From positions 186,001-250,000 of the forward strand of contig CCNA01000034.1 of NCBI GenBank assembly GCA_000824805.1: a DNA stretch of 64,000 nt. Reading direction: 5' to 3'. The stretch is from Mesorhizobium sp. SOD10 (GTDB lineage Bacteria; Pseudomonadota; Alphaproteobacteria; Rhizobiales; Rhizobiaceae). Below the pieces are notes generated by a model, which saw only the letters and a list, made by a program, of their open reading frames with translations, was not told the DNA's origin and did not search any database. Positions 9,806 through 17,824 of the stretch are shown here, one piece after another. The first letter of the stretch is position 1, and each line of letters starts with the position of its first letter. The position numbers and the translations under genes are program-made.

Positions 9806-10320
9806 CTAGGAGACCACTCTGTTGAGTTTCACGAAGGTCTTGGGGCTGCGCTGGATCGTCTGGAAGATCACGCAGTAGCGATCGGTCAGCTCCATGAGTT
9901 CGGTCAGCCGACTTTGCTCGACATCCGACTCGATGTCGAAACGCAGGCGGATTTCCTTGAAGCCGACCGGCACGCCTTCCGCGACGCCGAGCGTGCCGCG
10001 AAGGTCGACATCGCCTTCGGCGGAGATCTCCGCCGACTTGATCGGGATATCGAGCACGGCAGCAGCCGCCCGCATCGAGACGCCGGCGCAGGCGATCAGC
10101 GCTTCCAGCAGCATGTCGCCGGAACAAAGCTCCTGCCCGCTTCCGCCGGCCTTCGGGTGATGCCGGCGAGCGCAAGCCCGCGTCCGGTCTCAACCTTGCA
10201 GGTCACCTTGGAATCGTCGGCACTGCCCTTGGCCTTCAGGGTAAGAAGCGCTGCCTGCGCGTCCTTGCGATAAAGATCCTTGATGGGCTCCTGCGTGGCG
10301 CGAAACGTCGCGATATCCAT
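9806..10320 (-). pseudogene. Second OsmC family protein, broken by a -1 frameshift
   Basis: The first 50-odd codons from 10320 (MDIATFRATQEPIKDLYRKD onward) read through LALAGIT. The rest (CSGDMLLEALIACAGVSMRA to KLNRVVS, ending at 9806) continues in another frame. One missing C in the stretch covered by 10157-10161 would restore AGIHPKAGGSGQELCSGDM and a 171-residue protein. This is a different OsmC subgroup from the copy at 8888, with the conserved Cys in CSGD and a second Cys in DRYCVIF. It is convergent with the SnoaL-like gene. Real decay and base-calling error cannot be separated here. Confidence 0.82.
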
Positions 10321-10371
10321 TGCTGTTCTCCTGTCGTGAATTGCGGTTTTTTGAAATCGTCATCCATCGGC

Positions 10372-10797
10372 CTATTCCGGGATGGCGATGCCGGAGCCGC
10401 CGAACTCGGCGGGAAAATCCTTCAGCTTCGGCAATCCGTCCTTCATCGGCAGGACCGTCTCGGCGTAGTTGACGTGGACTCCCGGCGTGAATTCGATCGT
10501 CGGTATGGTGGCCGCATAGACGTCGACCAGCCCGAGCGGCGGATGATCCGTCATCAGACGGCCGCCGCATTTGGTGCAGAACCTGCGGTCGCTCATGGCG
10601 GATTTCTCGAATCCGGATAGAAACTCCGCGCCCTTGGTGACCTTGACGTTCCCGGGCTTCCACAGCGTGAAGGCGTTCACCGGAGATGCCGATCACGAAC
10701 GGCAGGAACTGCAATGGCAGTAGCCCATCGCCTCGGCGGTCCCGTGGACTTCGATTTCCACGGCGCCGCAAAAACACCCGCCCTTATGTACCGTCAT
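10372..10797 (-). pseudogene. GFA/CENP-V family protein with in-frame TGA
   Basis: The frame from the ATG at 10797 encodes a 141-codon GFA-type zinc protein. The N-terminal GGCFCGAV and GYCHCSSCRS motifs supply zinc ligands, and FCTKCGGRL supplies the last pair. Codon 35 is TGA (10693-10695) exactly where the family has a conserved Trp (CRSW), so a TGG-to-TGA change is the likely lesion. The downstream part could be translated only from a GTG at 10680 and would lack the first ligands. Family members bind small thiol or formaldehyde adducts. It lies upstream of the second broken OsmC on the same strand, 51 bases apart, probably one operon. Confidence 0.85.
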
Positions 10798-10987
10798 GAC
10801 TTTCGTCCTTCTTTCGTTGCGTTCGATTGCGCTTAGCGTCCAACTGAAGACGGCTCTTGGCGCCAGTTGGGGTTTAAAGCTTCCGGTCGTGGACGGAATG
10901 ACGGGGCGTCCGCGTTAGTTGACAGCGCGTCCGGAACTGGAAAGGGATGTCGCGCCGGATCGCCGCGAAGCTAGAGACAGGGGTGGA

Positions 10988-12013
10988 ATGGCCGGGGATG
11001 CTCTATCGGATCTTTTGAAAACGGTGCGCCTCACCGGGGCGACGTTTTTCGACATCGAGGCCCAGGATCCGTGGGCGGTCTGCTCGCCGGCGCCCGCCTC
11101 GATATTGCCAAGGATACTGCCGGGCGCCGATCACCTGATTTCCTATCACGTGCTGACGTCCGGCCGTTGCTTTGCCCGCATCGTCGGCCAGGAGGCTATC
11201 CCGGTGGAAGCCGGCGAGGTCGTGGTCTTCACCCACAGCGATCCGCATATCATGTCGAGCACGCCCGATCTCCGGGCCGAACCGCCGACCGCGGATGTGC
11301 TGGAGATCGCGGCTGCAAGCCAGACGCCCTTCCCGATCAACTACGTCAAGGACGGATCGCTGTCGGCGCGGCTGGTCTGCGGCTATCTTGCCTGCCATAC
11401 CCTGCCCTTCAATCCGCTGCTCGAAGCCCTGCCGCCCGTCATCAAGGCCGGAGACGTCGAAGGCGATGGTGGCTGGCTCGGCCAATTCATCAAGCTTGCG
11501 GTCTCGGAAGTCGCCGAGAAGCGGGCCGGCAGCGAAACGGTGCTTACCAAGCTCAGCGAACTGATGTTCGTCGACGTGCTGCGTCGCTATGTGGAATCGC
11601 TGCCGCCACAACAGACCGGCTGGCTGGCGGGCCTGCGCGATCCGCATCTGGCGAAGGCGCTGGCGCTGATCCACGACCGTCCAGCTCACAATTGGACGGT
11701 GGAGGCGCTGGCGAAGGAGTCCGCGCTCTCGCGCACTGTGCTGGCGGAGCGATTCACCAAAATCGTCGGAATGCCGCCGATGCACTATCTCGCCAAATGG
11801 CGCATGCAGATCGCCTCGGAACTGCTCAGCGCCGGCAACAACAACGTCGCCAGCATCGCGGCAGAGATCGGCTACGAATCCGAAGCCGCGTTCAGCCGCG
11901 CCTTCAAGAAGATGATCGGCGTCCCGCCTTCGGCCTGGCGCCTCGGCGTTCGGGCTGCGGCTGGCTCAGGAGGCGACGAGGCGTCCGAAACCGGGAACGG
12001 ATCAGAGAGCTAG
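10988..12013 (+). CDS. AraC family regulator with N-terminal cupin domain
   Basis: A 341-residue protein. The N-terminal half is a cupin-type ligand domain (LISYHVLTSGRCFARIVGQE, EAGEVVVFTHSDPHIM). The C-terminal 110 residues hold two helix-turn-helix motifs (VEALAKESALSRTVLAERF and IAAEIGYESEAAFSRAFKK) ending in PPSAWR, the AraC/XylS signature. ATG 10988 follows AGGGGTGG; the frame is open to 10919. This subgroup often controls neighbouring oxidoreductase or stress genes; here the divergent GFA-OsmC pair at 9806-10797 is the natural target. Its stop overlaps the convergent LysE gene's stop by four bases. Confidence 0.87.
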   Translation: MAGDALSDLLKTVRLTGATFFDIEAQDPWAVCSPAPASILPRILPGADHLISYHVLTSGRCFARIVGQEAIPVEAGEVVVFTHSDPHIMSSTPDLRAEPPTADVLEIAAASQTPFPINYVKDGSLSARLVCGYLACHTLPFNPLLEALPPVIKAGDVEGDGGWLGQFIKLAVSEVAEKRAGSETVLTKLSELMFVDVLRRYVESLPPQQTGWLAGLRDPHLAKALALIHDRPAHNWTVEALAKESALSRTVLAERFTKIVGMPPMHYLAKWRMQIASELLSAGNNNVASIAAEIGYESEAAFSRAFKKMIGVPPSAWRLGVRAAAGSGGDEASETGNGSES

Positions 12014-12984
12014 CGATCGGCCAGCGCAAGCTTGGCACCGAGCATGACGAAGGCGGCAGCGAAGCTGCGGCGCATCCAGGTCAGCACCTTCGGCCGCGAC
12101 ACGATATGGCTGCGCACCGATGCCGCGAACACGCCATAGATGGCGAAGCAGACGAAGGTCATCAGCATGAAGACGCCTGAGAGCTCCAGCATCTTGGGCA
12201 GCGCATGCGGCTCGGTGGTGCTGACGAATTGCGGCAGGAAGGCGAAGAAGAAGATCGACAGTTTCGGGTTCAGCACGTTGACCAGGATGCCTGTGGTGAT
12301 CGTTCTGGCGGTCGAGCGTGGCGCGGCGTTCTCGTCGATGCTGAGGCCGCCCTTCTCCTTCAGCGTGTTCCAGGCCATGTAGAGCAGATAGGCGACACCG
12401 AGATATTTCAGCGTCTCGAAGGCGACGGCACTTGTGTGCAGCACAGCGGCGAGGCCGGTGATAGCGGCCGCCATATGCGGGATGATGCCCAGCGTGCAGG
12501 CGAAAGCGGCAATCACGGCGGCTCGCGCGCCGCGCGAAAGACCGGCGCTCAGCGTGTAGAGGACGCCGGTGCCGGGCGAGGCCACGATGATCAGCGACGT
12601 CAACAGGAATTCGATGCTCATGGATTTGCTCCGCTGCCCTGCACGGGGGGAGATTGGCAGTTGCAGCCCATGCGCTGCCCTCGCCATCAGGCAGTCGTCG
12701 CCGCCTGGCATGCAGGCGCGGCAGACATCGGGGCGCAGATCATAGATGCCGCAGGCCGTATGTTTGCCGACCTCGCCGGTGAGCGCCGAGCACCGCGCGC
12801 CCTCGCAGCGCATGCCGGACTGATCGGCCGCGACCAGCTCGGCCGGAATGCGGTCGAGCTGATCATCCTCTTCGGTCGAAAAGCGTGGCCAGTCGGCCGC
12901 ATAGGAGCAGCAGGCGCCGCAGCTCTGGCAGTCGAAGGCGGCGCTTTGCGAAAGCGATAAGGTGATGGCGGGGTCGAGCGGCAA
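12010..12984 (-). CDS. YkgJ-type Cys-cluster protein fused in frame to LysE family exporter
   Basis: One uninterrupted 324-residue frame. Residues 1-120 are a YkgJ-like metal-binding cluster (CQSCGACC, then CGIYDLRPDVCRAC). Residues 122-324 are a LysE/RhtB amino-acid exporter with six hydrophobic segments, beginning MSIEFLLTSLIIVASPGTG. The LysE part has its own ATG at 12621 with a plausible SD (CGGAG), so it may be made separately. The frame passes through a run of six Gs (12645-12650, plus strand). With five, the Cys-cluster protein would end at a TGA overlapping the LysE ATG (ATGA), a normal coupled arrangement. The fusion may therefore be a recent insertion or an error. The start of the fused frame is a TTG at 12984 with SD GAGGAA. 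Confidence 0.75.
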   Translation of the reverse strand: MPLDPAITLSLSQSAAFDCQSCGACCSYAADWPRFSTEEDDQLDRIPAELVAADQSGMRCEGARCSALTGEVGKHTACGIYDLRPDVCRACMPGGDDCLMARAAHGLQLPISPRAGQRSKSMSIEFLLTSLIIVASPGTGVLYTLSAGLSRGARAAVIAAFACTLGIIPHMAAAITGLAAVLHTSAVAFETLKYLGVAYLLYMAWNTLKEKGGLSIDENAAPRSTARTITTGILVNVLNPKLSIFFFAFLPQFVSTTEPHALPKMLELSGVFMLMTFVCFAIYGVFAASVRSHIVSRPKVLTWMRRSFAAAFVMLGAKLALADR

Positions 12985-13044
12985 GGCAATTCCTCATGCG
13001 TGCCTTGTCTTGACGCAGGATCGGGACGTTCGTCCATCCCAGCA

Positions 13045-13190
13045 GATTTTCCGGCGGCGATTTTTCGCATTTTTTCGGGAACTTTTTCGCCGGCTGTGGG
13101 TTTTGTCCGCGTCGTCAGCAGTTCATGAGCGATCGAGAAAGGTTGACGTCAAGACGCCTCCCGCGCGTAACGGCGCGAGAGGCGTTTTTG
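13045..13190 (+). ncRNA. Candidate small RNA with its own terminator
   Basis: A gene-free stretch lies between the divergent YkgJ start (12984) and the SDR stop (13195). It ends in a plus-strand hairpin (ACGCCTC ... GAGGCGT with an inner CGCGC/GCGCG pair) followed by TTTTTG. No plus-strand gene precedes it, so something short must be transcribed to use it. A TTGACG at 13010-13015 could be the -35 box, but no good -10 follows. The 5' end given is a guess. Confidence 0.3.
13154..13190 (+). terminator. Rho-independent terminator without an upstream plus-strand gene
   Basis: The outer stem ACGCCTC (13154-13160) / GAGGCGT (13179-13185) encloses CGCGC/GCGCG; TTTTTG follows. On the minus strand no T-run follows the stem, so it does not serve the SDR gene that ends at 13195. 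Confidence 0.75.
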
Positions 13191-13194
13191 TTGT

Positions 13195-13950
13195 TCAGCG
13201 CTCCTGATCGGTCGGACGGATAAGTATCTCGTTGACGTTGACCCTCGGCGGCTGGCTGACGGCATAGAAGATGGCGTTCGCAATATCCTCGGCGGTCAGT
13301 GCTTCCATCGTGGCGAGACGGTGTTCGAGCCCGGCCTTCGATTGCGCGTTGGTGATGTGGTCGCCGAGCTCGGTGCGCACCAGGCCCGGCTCGATGACGG
13401 TGACGCGCACCTTGTCGGTGTAGACCTCCCGGCGCAGCGATTCCGAAAAAGCCACCGCGCCGAACTTGGTCGCCGCATAACCGGTGGCACCCGGATTGGC
13501 CACGCGGCCGGCCACCGAGGAGACATTGACGATATGGCCTTTTGAAACCTTGAGATGCGGCAGGGCCGCCTTGGTTGTCGCCATCAGGCCGATCAGGTTG
13601 AGTTCGATCATTCGCCGCCAGTCGTCGAGATCGGCTTCAGCCGCGGGCGCAAGCAGCATGACGCCGGCATTGTTGACGAGGATGTCCAGCCGCTTCCATT
13701 CGGATACGACCTTGTCGACCATCGCGACAATGTCGCTGGCCTTGCCAATATCGGCTTCAATGGCGAGAGCGACGCCGCCTGCCTTCTCGATGCGGGCAAC
13801 CAGTGCTTCGAGGCGATCGGCACGACGGGCGGCGACCGCGAGTTTCGCGCCGGCCGCGGCAAGGGCCACGGCGGTAGCCTCGCCGATGCCGGACGAAGCG
13901 CCGGTGACAAGCGCGACCTTGCCCGTGAGGATCGAATTTGCGGATGTCAT
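13195..13950 (-). CDS. SDR family NAD(P)-dependent oxidoreductase
   Basis: A 251-residue SDR with a full set of motifs: VTGASSGIGEA near residue 15, NNAGVM near 90, the catalytic Ser in NVSSVAG, YAATKFG and the downstream PGLVRTELG loop. The start at 13950 (MTSANSILTGKVALVTGAS) has GGAG seven bases upstream; the open frame extends to 13983. The protein is close to E. coli YdfG-type SDRs in layout; the substrate is unknown. A truncated relative with the same N- and C-terminal ends lies at 15343-15579, so this locus has been duplicated. Confidence 0.88.
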   Translation of the reverse strand: MTSANSILTGKVALVTGASSGIGEATAVALAAAGAKLAVAARRADRLEALVARIEKAGGVALAIEADIGKASDIVAMVDKVVSEWKRLDILVNNAGVMLLAPAAEADLDDWRRMIELNLIGLMATTKAALPHLKVSKGHIVNVSSVAGRVANPGATGYAATKFGAVAFSESLRREVYTDKVRVTVIEPGLVRTELGDHITNAQSKAGLEHRLATMEALTAEDIANAIFYAVSQPPRVNVNEILIRPTDQER

Positions 13951-14155
13951 GAGAATCTCCAGATGCCCGGCCCGCCCCTTCACATAGGCCGCGCGGCCGA
14001 AGCTTGAAGGCCCGCCATCGGATCAGTTGACGCGATTTCCGGCCCGTCCCGGCTTTGGTTCCGGTCGCGCGGCCGACACTCCTTGGCGGCTTGATCGCGG
14101 TGAATGCCGAACAGGAAGGCCGCGGTAAAAATGCGAGAGGCGTTTTCTATCGGCC

Positions 14156-14935
14156 TTACATGATCACGCTCAACATCGGCAGGATTTCATAGCGGAAGCC
14201 GCGACCGGAACGCGCCAGCGGATCGCTGTCGGTCACGGCCTGGGCCTCAGCCTCCGTACCGGCCTGCAGGATCAGAAGCCCCCAAGGGCCGGTGGGATCG
14301 GCGACCGGCCCGGCGATCATCATCCTGCCTTGGCGAAGCAGGCCGCGCAGATAGTCCGCATGGGCGTTCATCAGCGACCTTTCCTCCTCCGTCAGGGTGA
14401 AGGCGAAGTCCGGCCTAGGCGGGATCATCCGGCAATAAAAGACTGAAGGCGGCCTGGCCCCGATCTCCGCGGACAGGAAATCGCCGAGCCAGCCCAGCAC
14501 TCGCTCCCAGCCGGAACCGTGATCGCGGCAGGAGTCGTGGCGCTGTCCGAAGCCTTCGTGGCGCAGCGTCAGCCGCGTGCCGTTCTCCACCGCCTCCAAC
14601 GTGTAGGTGACGGTAGTGACGTTGTTCCCGTCCCAAGGCGCTTTCCAGGTCATCACCAGGCGATGCGGCGGCTCGACCTCGATATACTCGCCACCGACAT
14701 GGAAATCCTGTCCGTCCGCGCCCTTGCCTTCAGACCGCCAGGTCCCGCCCGGCCGCACATCGGCCACGTGGCTGGTCGTCCGGTACATGTCGTCGGCACC
14801 CCACCAGAGCGGGATCTGGTCCTGCGCGGTGAGGGCGCGGAAGACGCGCTCTGGCGGCACGGCGATCGTCACCGTGGCAAGGATTGTCCCCGCGGAGATG
14901 TCGGCAATCGCGCGCGGTCCGTTGTTGGTAGCCAT
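14156..14935 (-). CDS. SRPBCC (AHSA1-like) and YCII two-domain fusion
   Basis: A 259-residue protein. Residues about 15-155 form an SRPBCC/AHSA1 ligand-binding fold (VPPERVFRALTAQDQIPLWW, WRSEGKGADGQDFHVGGEY, GWERVLGWLGDFL). Residues about 165-259 are a YCII-type domain (MNAHADYLRGLLRQGRMMIA, GPVADPTGPWGLLILQAG). Both domains occur alone in bacteria, where AHSA1-like proteins pair with ArsR regulators; the covalent fusion is less usual. The ATG overlaps the ArsR stop (TAATG), so translation is coupled. It probably binds or converts a small hydrophobic molecule whose identity is unknown. Confidence 0.8.
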   Translation of the reverse strand: MATNNGPRAIADISAGTILATVTIAVPPERVFRALTAQDQIPLWWGADDMYRTTSHVADVRPGGTWRSEGKGADGQDFHVGGEYIEVEPPHRLVMTWKAPWDGNNVTTVTYTLEAVENGTRLTLRHEGFGQRHDSCRDHGSGWERVLGWLGDFLSAEIGARPPSVFYCRMIPPRPDFAFTLTEEERSLMNAHADYLRGLLRQGRMMIAGPVADPTGPWGLLILQAGTEAEAQAVTDSDPLARSGRGFRYEILPMLSVIM

Positions 14936-15255
14936 TATTCGTTCTCCAGATAGGTTTTGAGATTGCCGAGGCTTTGCTGCCAGAAATCGCGGTATGGCAG
15001 GATCCAGTCGGCGACGTGCTTCAGTTCCGCCGGCTCCAGTCGGTAGACGCGCTCGCGGCCGTGCCGCTGCTCGGAAACGACATTGAGCTCGCGCAAGATT
15101 CTCAGATGCTTGGAGATGGCAGGCCGGCTTTGCGAGAAGGCCGAGGCCAGTTCGTTCACCGGAGCCGGCCCTTGCCGCAGCCGGTCAAGGATAGCGCGCC
15201 GCGTCGGGTCGGCAATGACGCGGAAGACGGAACGGTCCTGCTCAGTTTGCGGCAT
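14935..15255 (-). CDS. ArsR family winged-helix regulator
   Basis: A 106-residue ArsR/SmtB-fold regulator. The sequence VIADPTRRAILDRLRQGPA, then ASAFSQSRPAISKHLRILRE, then the wing (VVSEQRHGRERVYRLEP) is typical of the metal-free subgroup that accompanies AHSA1/SRPBCC proteins. There is no CxC metal site. The start is placed at MPQTEQDRSVF (15255), since the 17 upstream residues are not ArsR-like. Its stop overlaps the start of the SRPBCC-YCII gene by one base; the pair is a classic regulator-effector operon. Confidence 0.87.
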   Translation of the reverse strand: MPQTEQDRSVFRVIADPTRRAILDRLRQGPAPVNELASAFSQSRPAISKHLRILRELNVVSEQRHGRERVYRLEPAELKHVADWILPYRDFWQQSLGNLKTYLENE

Positions 15256-15342
15256 AATGCGTATCCATTCGGTTACGTATTTATTCCGAAAAACGGCGTC
15301 GGTCAATTCTGCTCGACCGGCGCCGAATTGTTCCGTGCTGGC

Positions 15343-15579
15343 TCAGCGTTCCTGGTCGGTCGGCCGGATCAGGATCTCGTTGACATTGGCTCGCGGCGGC
15401 TGCCTCACGGCAGAGAGGATGGCATTGGCGATATCCTCGGCGGTCACCGCCTCCATGTTGGCGACGTCGCCAGCCTTGGCTTCGACGGCGAGTGCGGCGG
15501 CTGTCGCCTCGCCGATGCCGGACGAGGCGCCGGTGACGAGCGCGACCTTGCCGGCGAGTGGGGAATTTGCGGATGTCAT
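15343..15579 (-). pseudogene. SDR gene remnant with large internal deletion
   Basis: A 78-residue frame joins an SDR N-terminus (MTSANSPLAGKVALVTGASS) directly to an SDR C-terminus (EAVTAEDIANAILSAVRQPP to RPTDQER). Both ends closely match the intact SDR at 13195-13950, and the upstream bases (CACATAGGCCGCG) match too. About 170 codons of the catalytic core, including the Tyr-Lys pair, are gone without loss of frame. It cannot be a working dehydrogenase. It shows that the SDR was duplicated around the ArsR/SRPBCC-YCII pair and one copy then collapsed. Confidence 0.85.
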
Positions 15580-15733
15580 GGGATTCTCCAACCGCCCTGC
15601 CCGGTCCACATAGGCCGCGGGAGACATTCTTGCCCCCCGCCATCAGAAGTGACTGGCCGGCCCGCTATGCCGAACGGAACCGCGACCGCACCAACCCGTT
15701 TCTCTCGCGCGTTGATCTCCGGGAGAAGCGGAG

Positions 15734-15913
15734 ATGATGAACATGGATCAGATAGCGGGCCTGGCTAAGCAGATCAAAGGCTCGGTCCGGCAAACGATAG
15801 GCAAGGCCATCGGAAATCGCTCGATGCAGATCAGAGGCATGGCGGAAAAATCCGCAGGCCAGGTTCAGAAGGCCTGTGGCGACATGAAAGCCATGCTCAA
15901 AAAGGCGATGTGA
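15734..15913 (+). CDS. CsbD-like small stress protein
   Basis: A 59-residue basic protein, MMNMDQIAGLAKQIKGSVRQ at its start, followed by a repeated motif (GKAIGNRSMQIRGMAEKSAG). This matches the short, helical, hydrophilic CsbD pattern in which K/G-rich repeats alternate with Q/E. Members are abundant general-stress proteins of unknown biochemical role. The SD GGGAGAAGCGGAG directly precedes ATG 15734; the ATGs at 15737 and 15743 are alternatives. It is convergent with the metallophosphoesterase gene. Confidence 0.7.
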   Translation: MMNMDQIAGLAKQIKGSVRQTIGKAIGNRSMQIRGMAEKSAGQVQKACGDMKAMLKKAM

Positions 15914-15928
15914 CCGGCAGGCCTCGCG

Positions 15929-17059
15929 TCAGGTATCGAACGCCTTCGCAAATGCGCTGGTGAAGACGATCTCGCCATGATCGCCGACCGCCTCGCCCAG
16001 CACAACATCCATGTTGTCGGCCGTCACCCGCGCCAGCGCGAAGCCGCCCATGTAGGCGGCCTTCGGCTTGACGATGTCGAGCCCGTCGCGCTGATAGATC
16101 ATCGGCACTTGATGCTGGTGACCGTGGAAGACGGCGATAACATTGTAGCCCTTGATCGCGGCCAGCAGCGCCTGACGGTCGGCCTCGCTCCACCAATGAG
16201 GGCGACCGGTGCCATCGTCGTCGTAGGTGCGCTTCACCGGGTCCCAGCGCTCGGTCGAGAAACTGTCCCAGCCGTAATGCTGGAACAGGATTACTGGCCG
16301 ACCGTCGCCGGCATAGGTCGCCAGATCCTGCTTCAGCCAAGCCAGGCTGCTGATCGCGCCATGCGCGGTATCGCCTGCGAAGCGGTGCGTCTGGATGAGG
16401 TGCAGGCCGCCCCAGTCCCAGGAATAGCAATCGGTATCGACGTCGTATTCGGTCGCCGGCACCGGCGGCTTGAAGAAGACGCCGGGGCGATGGTTGACCT
16501 CGACATAGTCGCGCAGCTCGCGGCGATACCAGTCGACATGGGGCGGCGAGCCGTTCTGGTCGAGGTCGTGGTTGCCGAGCCCGACATACACCGGGATATG
16601 CACGCGGTCCGGCCCGATGCCCTGCTGATAGCGCTGCGAGAACTGCAGAAGCTGCGTGCCTTCGCTGGGCTCGGTGACCTGGCCGCCGCCATCGTCGGTG
16701 ATGTCGCCGCCGGTGACGATCCCGAGCGGCGTGCCGATGCGCTCGCCGGCCGAATGCAGCCCGGTGGCGACGCCGTTGATCTCGGCCGGCCATTTTTTGT
16801 CCGCCATCGCGTTCAGCGCCGCGACGTTGCGCAGAAGTGCCGCGTCCGTCTTGCCCTCCTGCAGGCAATTGGGGCTGAGGCCGCTCGCCATGCGGCAGGC
16901 GTGGATGTCGGCGATGAACAGGAAAGTTGCGTCGATCGGCTGGATGCGCTTGCCGGTCTGGGCGCGCGCTGTGCGCGACAGGGCGCAGGCGGCAGCGAGA
17001 CCTCCCATCCTGGCCATGAAGGTGCGGCGTGAAACGGCTGCTGGCGTAGAGCGATTCAT
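15929..17059 (-). CDS. Tat-exported calcineurin-like metallophosphoesterase
   Basis: A 376-residue protein with a twin-arginine signal peptide (SRRTFMARMGG, cleavage near ARAQ) and the complete metallophosphoesterase motif set: FIADIH, GDITDDGG, GNHDLD and VFHGHQHQ for the dinuclear metal site. It should hydrolyse phosphoesters in the periplasm after folding in the cytoplasm; the substrate is unknown. The start at MNRSTPAAVSRR (17059) gives a normal Tat n-region; a GTG at 17077 is also in frame. The gene stands alone between a CsbD-like gene and a secreted-protein gene. Confidence 0.82.
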   Translation of the reverse strand: MNRSTPAAVSRRTFMARMGGLAAACALSRTARAQTGKRIQPIDATFLFIADIHACRMASGLSPNCLQEGKTDAALLRNVAALNAMADKKWPAEINGVATGLHSAGERIGTPLGIVTGGDITDDGGGQVTEPSEGTQLLQFSQRYQQGIGPDRVHIPVYVGLGNHDLDQNGSPPHVDWYRRELRDYVEVNHRPGVFFKPPVPATEYDVDTDCYSWDWGGLHLIQTHRFAGDTAHGAISSLAWLKQDLATYAGDGRPVILFQHYGWDSFSTERWDPVKRTYDDDGTGRPHWWSEADRQALLAAIKGYNVIAVFHGHQHQVPMIYQRDGLDIVKPKAAYMGGFALARVTADNMDVVLGEAVGDHGEIVFTSAFAKAFDT

Positions 17060-17212
17060 CGTCACTCGATTAAACACCCTCGAACCGTCTCGTCCAGTTC
17101 AATGCCCGGCCAGCGCCGGAGACTTTCATGCCAAAGCAGGAAAAGCCTCTCGGGTCGACAGCGCGGCAGGGGTCTGTCATTGCTCTGGAACATGCACCCA
17201 GGAGAGGAAGGC

Positions 17213-17800
17213 ATGAAGACCCTCACGATCGGCATGACGTTCGCCATGCTCGCCGGCGCCGCGCAGGCTGCCGACTGCGTCGACGGCAAATCCGCGAAAG
17301 CCGGCTTCGTGCTCGAAAAGCCCGGCATCCGCAGTGAGTTCCGGCCGGCGCCCGGCGGCATGGTCGCGGTCGTCAACAAGTACGAATCGGACTCGCCGCA
17401 GACGCAGTATCTCTATGCCGGATTGATCGAAGTGTTCCGCGACAGCGACACCGGACGGCTGTCGTTGATCCCGCTCGGCGATTTGAAGAAGCTGTTCCCG
17501 CTGAAGGCCGGCGCCAAGAGCAAGATCGAATTGGTGCGGCTGTCCTCGAAAAAGGCGCCGAAGGGCACCGAAACCCTGGCCTTAGCCGTCAAGGGCAAGG
17601 ACACCTACAAGCTGGGCGACTGCAAATACAACGTGCTCGTGGTCGGCGAAACGATCACCGGCGACAATGGCAACGTTATCGACACCTTCACCGCGCTCTA
17701 TTCGCCCGACCTGCAGGCGGTGCTGGCGCGGCGGTACGATGAAGGGACGAGCGCGCAGAGCGAGGTGGGGTTCGAGACGATCAAGCCGCTGAAGGAGTGA
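17213..17800 (+). CDS. Secreted protein of unknown function
   Basis: A 195-residue protein starting with a clear Sec signal peptide (MKTLTIGMTFAMLAGAAQAA, cleavage after AQA). The mature part has two Cys residues (ADCVDG and LGDCKYN) that could form one disulfide, and several beta-strand-like stretches. I do not recognise a family. ATG 17213 has an excellent SD (GGAGAGGAAGG) that decides the start over the upstream open frame. It is probably periplasmic. No functional neighbour is evident; it is convergent with the TetR gene at 17825. Confidence 0.8.
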   Translation: MKTLTIGMTFAMLAGAAQAADCVDGKSAKAGFVLEKPGIRSEFRPAPGGMVAVVNKYESDSPQTQYLYAGLIEVFRDSDTGRLSLIPLGDLKKLFPLKAGAKSKIELVRLSSKKAPKGTETLALAVKGKDTYKLGDCKYNVLVVGETITGDNGNVIDTFTALYSPDLQAVLARRYDEGTSAQSEVGFETIKPLKE

Positions 17801-17824
17801 GGCGTAAACTGTCGCCGGCCGGCG

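Noticed and set aside
10693..10695. TGA in the GFA gene read as selenocysteine
   Set aside because: It replaces a family Trp, not a Cys, and no SECIS-like stem follows at once; a nonsense change fits better.
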